A DNA stretch of 64,000 nt from Mycolicibacter sinensis (GCF_001667375.1 NZ_LZIN01000071.1:44305-108304); one strand, 5' to 3'; positions 7,952-16,955 are shown, counted from the stretch's first letter. The notes: generated from the letters alone by a model not told the origin. Numbers and translations: made by a program.

Positions 7952-8575
7952 ATGAACCGTCGCGACGAACCGCCCGAACCGCCCGAACCGCCGGAGCGGC
8001 GGACCAGGCCGATCCCGCGGCCTTCGCAGCCGCCGCGCGGGCCTGCGCAGCCGCCCTATCGGCCTGCACAGCCGCCCCACCGGCCGGCGCAGCCGCCCCA
8101 CCGGCCGGCGCAGCCGCTGCGCGGGCCCGCGCAGCGTCCCGAGCAACCGTGGTATCTGGAGTTCCGCCGGCCGCCGGCCCCGCAGCAACCGCCGCGGCCG
8201 GCCCCTCCTCCCCCGAAACCTGCTGGCCCGCAACGTCCGTCACAGCGGGTCGTGCTGATCGGCGCGGGCGTCACCGGGCTGCTCGCGCTGGCGCTGCTGC
8301 TGACGCTGGTGCTGCGCGGCGTGGTCGGCGGTTCCGGGACGGTGCAACTCGACGTCGGCCACGCCCAAGACGGGGTGCGCGGGGTGCTCACCGATCCGAT
8401 CAACGGCTACGGGCGCGAGCAGGTGGGCGACGTGCGCTGCAACAACGGGGTCAACCCGACCGTCCGCAAGGGCGGCACGTTCACCTGCGCGGTCACCGTC
8501 GACGGCGCCCGACGTCAGGTGCTGGTGGAGTTCACCGACAACGCGGGGACCTACGCGGTGGATCGGCCGCGGTGA
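7952..8575 (+). CDS. Pro-rich membrane protein with DUF4333 domain
   Basis: 207 residues. Residues 1-100 are proline-rich with tandem units of the form QPP(H/Y)RPA, probably a disordered cytoplasmic arm. One transmembrane segment follows (VVLIGAGVTGLLALALLLTLVL), then an extracytoplasmic DUF4333 domain with a paired cysteine motif (DVRCNNGV...GTFTCAV). The domain is common in mycobacterial envelope proteins; its function is unknown. It begins 10 nt after the metallopeptidase stop, so the same operon is likely. Confidence 0.82.
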   Translation: MNRRDEPPEPPEPPERRTRPIPRPSQPPRGPAQPPYRPAQPPHRPAQPPHRPAQPLRGPAQRPEQPWYLEFRRPPAPQQPPRPAPPPPKPAGPQRPSQRVVLIGAGVTGLLALALLLTLVLRGVVGGSGTVQLDVGHAQDGVRGVLTDPINGYGREQVGDVRCNNGVNPTVRKGGTFTCAVTVDGARRQVLVEFTDNAGTYAVDRPR

Positions 8576-8589
8576 ATGCTGTGCGGCCA

Positions 8590-8642
8590 ACGTGCGCGTT
8601 TGTACGCCGCTCCCAGGGAGTCGGCGTACAAACACGCACGCT
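8590..8642. repeat. Intergenic inverted repeat, probable terminator
   Basis: Arms at about 8588-8610 and 8622-8645, with cores GTGCG(C/T)GTTTGTACGCCG and its complement, 12-nt loop. It lies between the end of the DUF4333 gene and the end of tRNA-Ser(CGA), which converge. There is no U-tract, so it looks like the mycobacterial hairpin-only terminator type. Confidence 0.6.
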
Positions 8643-8661
8643 CGGCGCGGGTTTGCTATGG

Positions 8662-8749
8662 CGGTGGCGGAGGGATTTGAACCCTCGGACGGGGGTTACC
8701 CGTCACACGCTTTCGAGGCGTGCTCCTTAGGCCGCTCGGACACGCCACC
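8662..8749 (-). tRNA. tRNA-Ser (anticodon CGA)
   Basis: 88 nt. Acceptor arms GGTGGCG and CGCCACC pair, with G as discriminator. The anticodon stem CACGC/GCGTG encloses the loop CTCGAAA, giving anticodon CGA for the UCG codon. A long variable arm (class II tRNA) and the T-loop GGTTCAAATCC are present. CCA is not encoded. Confidence 0.95.
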
Positions 8750-8778
8750 GCGGGACAGCCTACCCAACGACGGTGCCC

Positions 8779-9240
8779 TCAGCCCAATCGCTGCCGGGCG
8801 AAGAACTCCTCCAGTGGTGCAGCACACTCTTGCGCCAGCACGCCGCCGCGCACCTGCGGGCGGTGGTTGAGCCGGCGGTCGCGCACCACGTCCCACAGCG
8901 AGCCGACCGCCCCGGTCTTGGGCTCGAAGGCCCCAAACACCAGCCGCGCCACCCGGGCGGCCACCAGCGCCCCCGCGCACATGGTGCACGGCTCGAGGGT
9001 GACGGCCAGGGTGGCGCCGGTCAGCCGCCAGCCGTCGCCGAGCGCGAGCGTGGCCTCGCGGATCGCCAGCATCTCGGCGTGCGCGGTCGGGTCACCGAGG
9101 GATTCGCGGGCGTTGGCGGCCCGGGCCAGCACGGTGCCGTCGGGGCCGAGTACCACCGCTCCCACCGGCACGTCGCGGGGCCCGGCCTGCCGGGCCGCCG
9201 CCAGTGCCGCGCGGATCAGGTCCTCGTCGGTGGGGGTCAC
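8779..9240 (-). CDS. tadA: tRNA-specific adenosine deaminase TadA
   Basis: 153 residues. The cytidine/deoxycytidylate deaminase zinc site is complete: HAE (H54, E56) and PCTMC (C85, C88). TadA converts A34 to inosine in tRNA-Arg(ACG), whose gene lies in this window at 22.3 kb. The start codon overlaps the end of the upstream gene by 4 nt, so the two are translationally coupled. Matches Rv3752c. Confidence 0.95.
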   Translation of the reverse strand: MTPTDEDLIRAALAAARQAGPRDVPVGAVVLGPDGTVLARAANARESLGDPTAHAEMLAIREATLALGDGWRLTGATLAVTLEPCTMCAGALVAARVARLVFGAFEPKTGAVGSLWDVVRDRRLNHRPQVRGGVLAQECAAPLEEFFARQRLG

Positions 9241-9758
9241 CGATGGCGTCGCGGCAGGGCCGCCGAGAGCTGCTCGTCGAACCCCATCTCGGCGGCGATC
9301 CGGTGCAGTTGGTCGTCGACGGCCAGGTCGGACTCGTCGAGGATGACCCCGAGCACCGCGGCGGGCAGCCCGATATCGGAGAGCAGGCCCAGATCGCCCT
9401 CTTCGAACGGCTCGGAGTCCTCCAAGTCCTCGGCGTCGATGTCGGCGTCCAACTCTTCGAGGACCTCGTCGGCGATGTCGTAGTCCAGCGCGGCCGTCGC
9501 ATCCGACAGCAGCAGCCGGGTGCCGGCCGGCCCCGGGCGGACGATCACGAAGAATTCGTCGTCGACGTTGAGCAGACCGAAAACCGCGCCGGCGCTGCGC
9601 AACTCACGCAGTTCCGTCTCGGCCATCGACAGACTGGTCAAGGCCGCGGCACGCATCGACGTGCAGCGCCACTTGCCGTCTTCGCGCACAACAGCCACCC
9701 CGAAGCCGTCCAGCGTGTCCGCCGGCCGGCCCTGTGCGGACGCGCCTTGTGCTCCCAT
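9237..9758 (-). CDS. tRNA adenosine deaminase-associated protein
   Basis: 173 residues, with an acidic C-terminal half (VLEELDADIDAEDLEDSEPF). It corresponds to Rv3753c, which in actinobacteria always precedes tadA; its function is unknown, and a role beside TadA is inferred only from this linkage. A minus-strand TACCGT -10 box at 9767-9772 lies 8 nt before the ATG, giving an essentially leaderless mRNA. Divergent from tyrA. Confidence 0.85.
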   Translation of the reverse strand: MGAQGASAQGRPADTLDGFGVAVVREDGKWRCTSMRAAALTSLSMAETELRELRSAGAVFGLLNVDDEFFVIVRPGPAGTRLLLSDATAALDYDIADEVLEELDADIDAEDLEDSEPFEEGDLGLLSDIGLPAAVLGVILDESDLAVDDQLHRIAAEMGFDEQLSAALPRRHR

Positions 9759-9765
9759 GGCCGCC

Positions 9766-9772
9766 TACGGTA
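9766..9772. promoter_or_regulatory. Overlapping divergent -10 boxes, tyrA and Rv3753c-like gene
   Basis: TACGGTA reads as TACGGT on the plus strand (towards tyrA) and TACCGT on the minus strand (towards the tadA operon). The two promoters therefore share their core and are probably mutually exclusive. Confidence 0.45.
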
Positions 9773-9818
9773 GTCGCCGTTTACGCCCTTGACCAGCGTG
9801 TGCCAACCTGGAGGGGTG

Positions 9819-10784
9819 GTGGCGAGTGCAGGGAAAACTCCGGTATGCGTATTGGGACTCGGCTTGATCGGCGGTTCGGTGCTGCGGGCCGCCGCGGCGG
9901 CCGGGCGGGAGGCGTTCGGCTACAACCGCTCCGCGGACGGGATGAAGGCCGCAGTCGCCGACGGCTTCGACGCCACCACTGACCTGGAGGCGGCGCTGAC
10001 CCGGGCCGCCGACACCGGTGCGCTGATCGTGCTGGCCGTCCCGGTGCCGGCGCTGTCGATACTGCTCAACCACGTCCGCCGGCTGGCACCCTACAACCCG
10101 CTGACCGACGTCACCAGCGTCAAGCAGCCGGTGCTCGACAGCGTCGCCGCCGCCGGACTGCAGGCCCGCTTCGTCGGCGGCCACCCGATGGCCGGCACCT
10201 CGCACTCGGGCTGGCCCGCCGGGCACGCAGACCTGTTCGAGGGAGCACCGTGGGTGATCAGCGTCGACGACCACGTGGACCCGACGGTGTTCGCCGAGGT
10301 GCTGGACCTGATCCTGGACTGCGGCTCGGTGGCGGTGCCGGCCCGCTCCGCGGATCACGACGCCGCCGCGGCCGCGATTTCGCACCTGCCGCACCTGCTG
10401 GCCGAGGCGCTGGCCGTCACCGCCGCGGACGTGCCGCTGGCGTTCGCGCTGGCCGCCGGATCGTTCCGGGACGGCACCCGGGTCGCCGGGACGGCACCGG
10501 ATCTGGTCCGGGCGATGTGCGAGGCCAACTGGCTGCAACTGCTGCCGGTGCTCGAGCGCGCCATCGCGCTGCTGGCCGACGCCCGGGATTCGCTGGCGGC
10601 CGCCGATTCGGTGGCCGAGCTGGTCAATCACGGGCACGCCGCCCGCACGCGCTACGACAACTTCCCGCGCCACGAGATCGTCACCGTCGTCGTCGGCGAG
10701 AACGACTGGCGCCGCGAGCTGGCCGCCGCCGGCCGGGCCGGCGGGGTGATCAGATCCGCGCTGCCAATCCGGGATAGTCGATGA
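9819..10784 (+). CDS. tyrA: Prephenate dehydrogenase TyrA
   Basis: About 321 residues. The N-terminal dinucleotide-binding motif is [11 protein letters not shown], followed by the family block TDVTSVK and [13 protein letters not shown]. It oxidises prephenate to 4-hydroxyphenylpyruvate in tyrosine synthesis, and HisC2/Pat, encoded in this window, can supply the aromatic aminotransferase step. The start is uncertain: GGAGG at 9810-9814 favours GTG 9819 (or 9816); a frame from TTG 9789 has no ribosome site. Its 3' end overlaps the convergent gene by 35 nt. Matches Rv3754. Confidence 0.9.
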   Translation: MASAGKTPVCVLGLGLIGGSVLRAAAAAGREAFGYNRSADGMKAAVADGFDATTDLEAALTRAADTGALIVLAVPVPALSILLNHVRRLAPYNPLTDVTSVKQPVLDSVAAAGLQARFVGGHPMAGTSHSGWPAGHADLFEGAPWVISVDDHVDPTVFAEVLDLILDCGSVAVPARSADHDAAAAAISHLPHLLAEALAVTAADVPLAFALAAGSFRDGTRVAGTAPDLVRAMCEANWLQLLPVLERAIALLADARDSLAAADSVAELVNHGHAARTRYDNFPRHEIVTVVVGENDWRRELAAAGRAGGVIRSALPIRDSR

Positions 10785-11340
10785 CGAACCCGTCGCCGTC
10801 GACGGTGATGGTGGTGCCGTCGGGATCGGTGCCCGGGGTCAGGACCGTGATGCCGGCGTCGGTGCTGCGGTAGCTGGTGGCCGCCGCGACCACCGACATC
10901 TCCGGCAGCCACAGGTAGACCGTCGGAAGGGTGACCGCGGCCGTCCGCTCGTGTAGTCGGGCCCGCCGGATCGGCAGCGTATTGAAGAACGGGCTGAACA
11001 CCACGTCGACGTCCAATGCCCCGTCGAAGCCGGCACGCGACTGGCCGCGGGCGTCGGTGATCAGCCACATGTTCTCTTCGTCGCGGGCGATCACCAGCTG
11101 GCGGTCACGTTCGGCCACCGTGACGGTCAGCCCCAATCGTTTGGTGGCCCCGGACTCGTCGGTCTGCAGGTCGTAGTAGGCGCTGAACGCCGGGTGGGTG
11201 TCGGTGGCCGCCGCCACGATCCGGCCGTTAGCCTTGAGCCGGTTGCCCGACAACTGCACCCGCACCGACTCCATCCGCGGGACGTCGGGCGCGCGCCAGG
11301 TCAGGATCGCCGGCCACGAGCCGGACGGGGCTGCGCTCAC
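10750..11340 (-). CDS. Putative glycolipid-binding protein (PF06475 type)
   Basis: 196 residues from GTG 11340. The start [23 protein letters not shown] and later [14 protein letters not shown] are typical of the PF06475 glycolipid-binding family. No signal peptide is seen. An upstream extension of the open frame to 11499 lacks family similarity and crosses the neighbouring promoter, so it was not used. Convergent and slightly overlapping with tyrA. Direct evidence for the ligand is lacking. Confidence 0.8.
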   Translation of the reverse strand: MSAAPSGSWPAILTWRAPDVPRMESVRVQLSGNRLKANGRIVAAATDTHPAFSAYYDLQTDESGATKRLGLTVTVAERDRQLVIARDEENMWLITDARGQSRAGFDGALDVDVVFSPFFNTLPIRRARLHERTAAVTLPTVYLWLPEMSVVAAATSYRSTDAGITVLTPGTDPDGTTITVDGDGFVIDYPGLAARI

Positions 11341-11411
11341 CGCACTACCGTAAGCGACCGCCCGGCGATCCGCAGCCTCCTGCCCGGCGCGCAATCTGAC
11401 CGGAACCCGTT

Positions 11412-11417
11412 TATAAC
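11412..11417 (+). promoter_or_regulatory. -10 box before the LapA-like gene
   Basis: TATAAC, a near-consensus -10 hexamer, 18 nt before the first in-frame ATG. No good -35 hexamer is visible. Confidence 0.4.
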
Positions 11418-11444
11418 CGCACCCGAACGGGCAAGATGGCACCC

Positions 11445-11768
11445 ATGAGCAGCGACCCCACCGTGCCCGTCGACCCGTCGCATGGCGAATCCGGTGCACC
11501 GCCGCCCGCGGGCCGGATGCCGTTGACCCGCACCGGCGCGTTGTGGAGCGCCCTGATCGTCGGTTTTCTGGTGTTGATCGTGCTGCTGGTGTTCATCACG
11601 CAGAACACGGAGACCGAAACGCTGAGCTTTTTGGCCTGGACGTGGTCACTGCCGAAGGGCGTGGCGATCCTGCTGGCGGCGGTCGGCGGCGGGTTGATCA
11701 CCGCGTTGGCCGGCACCGCGCGGATCTTCCAGCTGCGGCGCGCCGCCAAGAGGACGGCTCGGCGTTAG
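11445..11768 (+). CDS. LapA/DUF1049-type small membrane protein
   Basis: 107 residues from ATG 11445 (an in-frame ATG at 11436 adds three residues). After a Pro-rich N-terminus there are two transmembrane helices, ALIVGFLVLIVLLVFITQN and VAILLAAVGGGLITALAG, joined by a short loop containing the typical FLAWTW, and a basic tail. This is the LapA (DUF1049) layout; in enteric bacteria LapA helps control envelope lipid synthesis, but the role in mycobacteria is unknown. Its TAG overlaps the end of the next, convergent gene. Confidence 0.8.
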   Translation: MSSDPTVPVDPSHGESGAPPPAGRMPLTRTGALWSALIVGFLVLIVLLVFITQNTETETLSFLAWTWSLPKGVAILLAAVGGGLITALAGTARIFQLRRAAKRTARR

Positions 11769-12406
11769 CCAGCCGCGTCGGCGGCGTCATTGCCGGGCAC
11801 TCGGGGTTGGTTGCGCGGCAACAGATCCCAAACGTGCTCGGTACCATTGGTGGAGGCCACCGCGGCCTGCCCGGATCGGGAATAGAGCAACCGCGTGATC
11901 GACACGTAGTCGATGGGAAACGACAGCAGCCGCTGAGTGCCCAGGATCTGGTGCAGCACCACATTGATCACCCCGCCATGGCTGAACACCGCCACGGTGT
12001 CGTCGGCGTCGGCGGCGGCCACCACGTCGGCCAGGGCAGCGGCCACCCGCGCGCAGAACGCGGCCTCGTCGACGTCGGCGGGCAGGTGGCCCTGGGCCAT
12101 CCGGGCCCAGTCCTGCGGCCGCTCGGTGCGCAGCTGCTCGATCGGCAGGTAGCCGGCCAGGTTCCGGTCGTATTCGGCGAACCGCTCGTCGATGTCGATG
12201 GCCAGCTTGCGCTGGGCGGCCAGCGGTTCGGCGGTCTGCACGGCCCGACGCTGCGGGCTGCTGACCAGCCGGGTGATCGGGTACCGCGCCAGCGCGTCGG
12301 GCAGGCGCAGGGCCTGCTGGTGGCCGGTCTCGGACAGCTCGGGGTCCGAGCCCTGGCCGTACTCGCTGCGCAGCGGCAGCGCGTGGCGGATAAGCAGCAT
12401 CTGCAC
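11765..12406 (-). CDS. Histidine phosphatase family protein
   Basis: 213 residues with the phosphohistidine motif LLIRHALP (H8) and the second histidine in AVFSHGGVINV. This places it in the phosphoglycerate-mutase-like superfamily. Members dephosphorylate sugars, nucleotides or proteins; the target here is not evident. It is not the glycolytic mutase, as the surrounding motifs differ. It lies 33 nt downstream of the alkyl sulfatase gene on the same strand and may be its operon partner. Confidence 0.85.
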   Translation of the reverse strand: MQMLLIRHALPLRSEYGQGSDPELSETGHQQALRLPDALARYPITRLVSSPQRRAVQTAEPLAAQRKLAIDIDERFAEYDRNLAGYLPIEQLRTERPQDWARMAQGHLPADVDEAAFCARVAAALADVVAAADADDTVAVFSHGGVINVVLHQILGTQRLLSFPIDYVSITRLLYSRSGQAAVASTNGTEHVWDLLPRNQPRVPGNDAADAAG

Positions 12407-12439
12407 GCTGCCACCCTAAGGGGCGTATTCGCCCCCGGG

Positions 12440-14332
12440 TCAGGGGGTGACGATGTTGAAACCCGGGTCGGCGGTGTCGAGCACCTCCCGCAGTTTCGTC
12501 CACGCCGACCGATCACCGGAGATCTCCAGTGTCCCGCTACCCAGCAGTGCCCCGAGCAGCGCCAGCTTGGTGGCCGCGGTGACGGTGGCGTCCGCGCTGG
12601 CTGGATCCGGCAGCGCCTTACGGTGGACCAGCACGCCGTTGCGCACGCTGAGCCGGTAGCTGAGGCCGCTGTCGGCGAACGAAACGTCGAGGGCCACTTG
12701 GAGGTCCCAGGCGCGTGGCCCGTCGACCCGGATGGCCAGGCTGTCGAAGAGCTGCTCGGGACTCAGCTGTGACAGCAGCGTCATCGAGGTGACCTGACCG
12801 GCGGTGCCGAACACCCCGGTGCGCAATTCGGTGGCCCCAGAGAGGAAGAAGTTGCGCCAGGTGGCGTTCTCCGAGCCGTAAGCCAGTTGTTCAAGAGTAT
12901 CCGCGTAGACCCGGCGTGCCCCGGCGTGATCGGGATCGGTGAACACGGCGTGATCGAGTAGTGTTGCCGCCCAACGGAAATCGCCGTCGCAAAACGCTTC
13001 GGTTGCCAGCTCGACGACGCGGTCCACCCCGCCCATGGCCGCGGTGTAGCGGGTGGCCAACGCCTCCGGTGGGTGCGGCCAGAGCCGGGCCGGGTTGCCG
13101 TCGAACCAGCCCAGGTAACGCTGGTAGACGGCCTTGACGTTATGGCTCACCGAGCCGTAGTAGCCGCGGGCGTGCCAGGCGCGTTCCAATGCGGGGGGCA
13201 GCCGGAACTGCTCGGCGATCTCGACGCCGGTGTAACCCTGGTTCAGCAGCCGCAGGGTTTGATCGTGCAGGTAGGCATACAGATCCCGTTGCAACGCCAG
13301 GTATTCCGCGATTCGCTCGGTACCCCAGGTCGGCCAGTGGTGTGAGGCGAAGACGACGTCGGCTCGACCGGCGAAGGTGTCGATGGCCTCGGTGAGGTAC
13401 CCCGCCCAGGCACGCGGGTCGCGCACCAGCGCGCCGCGCAGCGTCAGTAGGTTGTGCTGGGTGTGGGTGGCGTTCTCGGCCATGCACAGCGCGCGGAACT
13501 GCGGGAAGTAGAAATGCATCTCGGCCGGCGCCTCGGAGCCCGGCGCCATCTGGAATTCGATCTGCACCCCGTCGACGACGCGGCTCTCACCGGTCTGGGA
13601 GATGGTCACGGTCGGAACGATGACGCCCACCTCGCCGGTCGAGGTGTTCTGGCCCAGGCCGCAGCCGACCTGCCCGTACGGGCCGCGCTCCAGCGTGGTG
13701 CCGTACATGTAACTGGCGCGCCGCAGCATCGCGGTGCCGGCGTAGACGTTCTCGGCCACCACGTGGTCGATGAAGCCCTCCGGGGCGATGACCACCACCC
13801 GGCCGGCGTCGACCTCGGCCTGCGAAGTCACCCCCAGCACACCGCCGAAATGGTCGACGTGGCTGTGGGTATAAATAACGGCGGTGACGGGGCGCTGGCC
13901 GCCGCGGTGCTCGCGGTACAGCGCCAGCGCGGCGGCGGCGACCTCGGTGGAGATCAGCGGATCGATGACGATCACGCCGGAGTCGCCCTCGACGAAGGTT
14001 ATGTTGGAGATGTCGAAGCCACGAACCTGGTAGATACCTTCGACCACTTCGTAGAGACCCTGCTTGGCCGCCAACTGGGATTGCCGCCACAAGGCGGGAT
14101 GCACCGAAGTCGGGGCGCCACCGGCGAGGAAGCCGTAGCTGTCGTTATCCCACACCACGCGGCCGTCGGCGGCGGTGATCACACACGGCGCCAGCGCGGC
14201 GAGGAAACCGCGGTCGGCGTCCTCGAAATCCGTTGTGTCTTCGAAGGACAGCGTTTTCAGGTGTTCGTGGTGGGCGGCCTCGACCGCCGCGCTGACCCGC
14301 CGACGCTCCATGTCGACCAGATTGCCACGCAT
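12440..14332 (-). CDS. Alkyl sulfatase, metallo-beta-lactamase fold (SdsA/BDS1 type)
   Basis: 630 residues. The binuclear zinc motif is THSHVDH (H156, H158, D160, H161), within a metallo-beta-lactamase domain at about residues 95-330. A helical dimerisation domain follows, then a C-terminal SCP2-like domain (about 500-630). Family enzymes cleave sulfate from alkyl sulfates such as dodecyl sulfate. It corresponds to Rv3762c. Two small genes lie directly upstream on the same strand, giving a possible four-gene operon with the histidine phosphatase. Confidence 0.9.
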   Translation of the reverse strand: MRGNLVDMERRRVSAAVEAAHHEHLKTLSFEDTTDFEDADRGFLAALAPCVITAADGRVVWDNDSYGFLAGGAPTSVHPALWRQSQLAAKQGLYEVVEGIYQVRGFDISNITFVEGDSGVIVIDPLISTEVAAAALALYREHRGGQRPVTAVIYTHSHVDHFGGVLGVTSQAEVDAGRVVVIAPEGFIDHVVAENVYAGTAMLRRASYMYGTTLERGPYGQVGCGLGQNTSTGEVGVIVPTVTISQTGESRVVDGVQIEFQMAPGSEAPAEMHFYFPQFRALCMAENATHTQHNLLTLRGALVRDPRAWAGYLTEAIDTFAGRADVVFASHHWPTWGTERIAEYLALQRDLYAYLHDQTLRLLNQGYTGVEIAEQFRLPPALERAWHARGYYGSVSHNVKAVYQRYLGWFDGNPARLWPHPPEALATRYTAAMGGVDRVVELATEAFCDGDFRWAATLLDHAVFTDPDHAGARRVYADTLEQLAYGSENATWRNFFLSGATELRTGVFGTAGQVTSMTLLSQLSPEQLFDSLAIRVDGPRAWDLQVALDVSFADSGLSYRLSVRNGVLVHRKALPDPASADATVTAATKLALLGALLGSGTLEISGDRSAWTKLREVLDTADPGFNIVTP

Positions 14333-14360
14333 TGCACCGGGGCGGTGGGAGTTGGCGTCG

Positions 14361-14492
14361 TCAGTGGCTGCGCTTCAAGCCCAGCGCTTCGCGCAACCGC
14401 GTCCAGACCGACGGGGGCTTGACTCGGTCCTGCGTCTCCTGCGCCTCGCGCGCGTAATCCTGAATGGATTCGTCGCCTTCTTCCGCACGCAT
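14361..14492 (-). CDS. Small hydrophilic protein, 43 residues, unknown
   Basis: ATG at 14490-14492 with AAGGAG about 10 nt upstream, stop TGA at 14361-14363, 28 nt before the sulfatase start. The peptide begins MRAEEGDESIQDYAREAQET, acidic and helical, then turns basic (RLREALGLKRSH). Ribosome site, codon use and spacing support a real gene. No function can be assigned. Its ribosome site overlaps the stop of the preceding small gene, implying coupled translation. Confidence 0.6.
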   Translation of the reverse strand: MRAEEGDESIQDYAREAQETQDRVKPPSVWTRLREALGLKRSH

Positions 14493-14498
14493 GGGACC

Positions 14499-14663
14499 TC
14501 ACTCCTTCGGGGGGTCTTCGGGCACCAGCCGCTCCGGCGTTTCTTCGGGCGCCAGTCGTTCGGGCGGGTCCGCCGGTACCAGTCGTTCCGGTGGATCCGC
14601 GGGAACCCGCCGGTGGGGTGGTTCTTTCGGTGTTCCCGGTTCCGGGGGCATTTCGGGATTCAT
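14499..14663 (-). CDS. Small Pro/Glu-rich tandem-repeat protein, 54 residues
   Basis: Starts at ATG 14661-14663 (weak AGGGA site) and ends at TGA 14499-14501, 6 nt before the next small gene. From residue 20 it has four copies of a nine-residue unit, VPADPPERL, VPADPPERL, APEETPERL, VPEDPPKE, the last incomplete. Such a peptide should be disordered and strongly acidic. It is not recognised as a known family. In M. tuberculosis the lipoprotein gene lpqH (Rv3763) occupies this place between the sulfatase and tcrY; lpqH is not seen here. Confidence 0.5.
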   Translation of the reverse strand: MNPEMPPEPGTPKEPPHRRVPADPPERLVPADPPERLAPEETPERLVPEDPPKE

Positions 14664-14719
14664 CCCTGTCGCCTACCCCTTACCCGGGGGAAGGCAAACC
14701 CGCGCGAGGGTGCGAGTGG

Positions 14720-16210
14720 CTACCGGGGCAGGCGCACCATGAACTCGGTGTGGCCGGGGGTGCTGGTCACCCCGATGGTGCCGGTATGGGCCCGGACCAC
14801 CGCCGACGCGATCGCCAGCCCCAGGCCGGTGCTGCCGCCCTTGCGGGACCGGGAGGTGTCCCCGCGGGCGAACCGTTCGAAGATCTCCGGCTGGAACTCC
14901 GCCGGAATGCCCGGGCCGTCGTCGGTCACCGTCAGCACCGCCTCGGCGTCCTCGACCTCCAACCGGACCCGCACCACGGTTCCCGGGCCGGTGTGCACCC
15001 GGGCGTTGGTGAGCAGGTTGGTCAGCACCTGGTGCAGTCGGGCGCCGTCGCCGGGCACCGTCACCGGTTCCTCGGGCAGCTCAAGCTGCCACTGGTGGTC
15101 CGGGCCGCCGACGTGGGCGTCGCTGACCGCGTCGACCGCCAGCCGCGACAGGTCCACCGTCTCGTGCTCCAGCGGCCGGCCGGAATCCAGCCGGGCCAGC
15201 AACAGCAGGTCCTCGACCAGCTGTGTCATCCGCTCGGTTTCGGACTGCACCCGGCTCAAAGCGTGGGATACGGCTGCACTGTCGTCCGGAACCCGTTGGG
15301 CCAGTTCGGTGTAGCCGCGGATCGCGGTCAGCGGGGTGCGCAGCTCATGGCTGGCGTCGGCGACGAACTGACGCACCCGGGTCTCACTGGCCTGCCGGGT
15401 CGACAGCGCGGCGGCGATGTGGTCGAGCATCCGGTTGACCGCGGCGCCCACTTGTCCGATCTCGGTGCGGGGGTTGGTGTCGGATTCGGCGATCCGCACC
15501 GGCAACGTCGCCTCCCCGCGATCCAGCGGCAGCCCGGCGACCTCGCCGGCGGTCTGCGCGACGCGGCGCAGCGGAGCCAGCGCCCGCCGGGTGACCACAC
15601 TGCCGGCCGTGGCCGCGGCGGCCACCGCGACCAGAGTGACCAGCCCGAAGATGAGCAGCACCCGCATCAAGGTGGCGTCCACCGCTGCCAGCGGCAGCCC
15701 GGTGATGATGATCTCCTCACCGTGGCGGGCGCTCGTCGCGACCAAGCGGTAGCGCCCGACCCCGTCGAGCCGCCGGGTGACCGGCGCGGGTTCGGCGGCG
15801 ATACCGGCCAATTGCGTTGTGGCCGAGGGGCTCAAATCCTCGCGCAAGCCGGCGGTGCTCAGCCGGCCGGCGTCGGTGATCGGGCCCGAGCCGTCGAGCC
15901 CGTCGACCACCGCACCGACCATGCCGACCGGCTGACCGGGGGCGTCGAGGAAGTCCGGCCCGGGCCCGGGCCGGGGCCGATGGTGGCGATGCCAGGACGG
16001 CGGTGGCGGCTGGCCGTGCAGCCGCGCCGACCGGCGCGCGGCATCGGAGAGCTGGTGGTCGAGTTGGCTGACCAGGTACTGGTAGAGCGCCAACTCCGTC
16101 ACCGCCCCGATGCCCAGGCAGGCCACCGTCAGCAGCGCGATCTGACCGGCCAGCAACCGCGCCCGCAGCGACCAGGAACGGCGCACGTTACGGAGTCGGC
16201 TTGAGCACAT
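14720..16210 (-). CDS. tcrY: Sensor histidine kinase TcrY
   Basis: 496 residues. Transmembrane helices at about 21-45 and 180-203 enclose an extracytoplasmic sensor domain with a His/Pro-rich loop (residues 70-90). HAMP-like linker follows, then the H-box DASHELRTPL with phospho-accepting H288, the N-box (HQVLTNLLTNAR), and G-boxes (DDGPGIP, GLGLAI). It phosphorylates TcrX. The first codons overlap the end of tcrX by 23 nt. Matches Rv3764c, linked to low-iron growth and virulence control in M. tuberculosis. Confidence 0.92.
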   Translation of the reverse strand: MCSSRLRNVRRSWSLRARLLAGQIALLTVACLGIGAVTELALYQYLVSQLDHQLSDAARRSARLHGQPPPPSWHRHHRPRPGPGPDFLDAPGQPVGMVGAVVDGLDGSGPITDAGRLSTAGLREDLSPSATTQLAGIAAEPAPVTRRLDGVGRYRLVATSARHGEEIIITGLPLAAVDATLMRVLLIFGLVTLVAVAAAATAGSVVTRRALAPLRRVAQTAGEVAGLPLDRGEATLPVRIAESDTNPRTEIGQVGAAVNRMLDHIAAALSTRQASETRVRQFVADASHELRTPLTAIRGYTELAQRVPDDSAAVSHALSRVQSETERMTQLVEDLLLLARLDSGRPLEHETVDLSRLAVDAVSDAHVGGPDHQWQLELPEEPVTVPGDGARLHQVLTNLLTNARVHTGPGTVVRVRLEVEDAEAVLTVTDDGPGIPAEFQPEIFERFARGDTSRSRKGGSTGLGLAIASAVVRAHTGTIGVTSTPGHTEFMVRLPR

Positions 16211-16928
16211 AACCGGCGCCGCGCAAGGTGTGGATCATCGGCTCGCGGCCGTTGTCGATCTTCTTGCGCAGGTAGGAGATGTAGAGCTCGACGATGTTGG
16301 CCCGGCCGCCGAAGTCGTAGTCCCACACCCGGTCCAGGATCTGCGCCTTGGACAGCACTCGTTTGGCGTTGTGCATCAGGTAGCGCAGCAGCTCGAACTC
16401 GGTCGAGGTCAGCGCGATCGGGTCACCGCCGCGGGTGACCTCGTGGGAGTCCTCGTCGAGAACCAGGTCGCCCACCACGATCTGGGCTCCGCTGTCGGCG
16501 GTGCTCACCCCGGTGCGGCGCAGCAGCGCCCGCAGCCGCAACACCACCTCCTCGATGCTGAAGGGTTTGGTGACGTAGTCGTCGCCGCCGGCGGTCAGCC
16601 CGGCGATGCGGTCCTCCAGCGCGTCCTTGGCGGTCAGGAACAACACCGGCAGCCGCGGGTTGATCTCGCGCAGCTTGCCCAGCACGTCCAGCCCGCTCAT
16701 GTCGGGCAGCATCACGTCGAGCACCACCACATCGGGGCGTTCGGCTTTCGCGGCAGCGATCGCCGAGGCGCCGTCGCCTGCGGTCGCGGTGGTCCAGCCC
16801 TCGTAGCGCAGCGCCATCGACACCATCTCGGCCAGCACCGTCTCATCGTCGACCACCAGCACCGTGATCGGCTTGCCGTCAGCACGCGCCATCACGACAC
16901 GTTCGACAGATCCCCGAGGCTGTGTCAT
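16188..16928 (-). CDS. tcrX: Response regulator TcrX (OmpR/PhoB type)
   Basis: 246 residues from ATG 16928; ATG 16892 is an alternative. The receiver domain has VVDDE, the phospho-acceptor Asp in VVLDVMLPD, and KPF with the conserved lysine. A winged-helix effector domain follows (LTSTEFELLRYL, VWDYDFGGRANIVELYISYLRKKID). It is a DNA-binding transcription factor controlled by TcrY. The long open frame upstream of 16928 is the antisense of the phosphotransferase gene and is not coding. Confidence 0.93.
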   Translation of the reverse strand: MTQPRGSVERVVMARADGKPITVLVVDDETVLAEMVSMALRYEGWTTATAGDGASAIAAAKAERPDVVVLDVMLPDMSGLDVLGKLREINPRLPVLFLTAKDALEDRIAGLTAGGDDYVTKPFSIEEVVLRLRALLRRTGVSTADSGAQIVVGDLVLDEDSHEVTRGGDPIALTSTEFELLRYLMHNAKRVLSKAQILDRVWDYDFGGRANIVELYISYLRKKIDNGREPMIHTLRGAGYVLKPTP

Positions 16929-16955
16929 CACGCTCCAGTATGTCGCTAGTCCCGA

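Noticed and set aside
12447..14422. Several plus-strand frames opposite the sulfatase gene
   Set aside because: Shadow frames with no domain; the minus-strand product has a full metallo-beta-lactamase motif.
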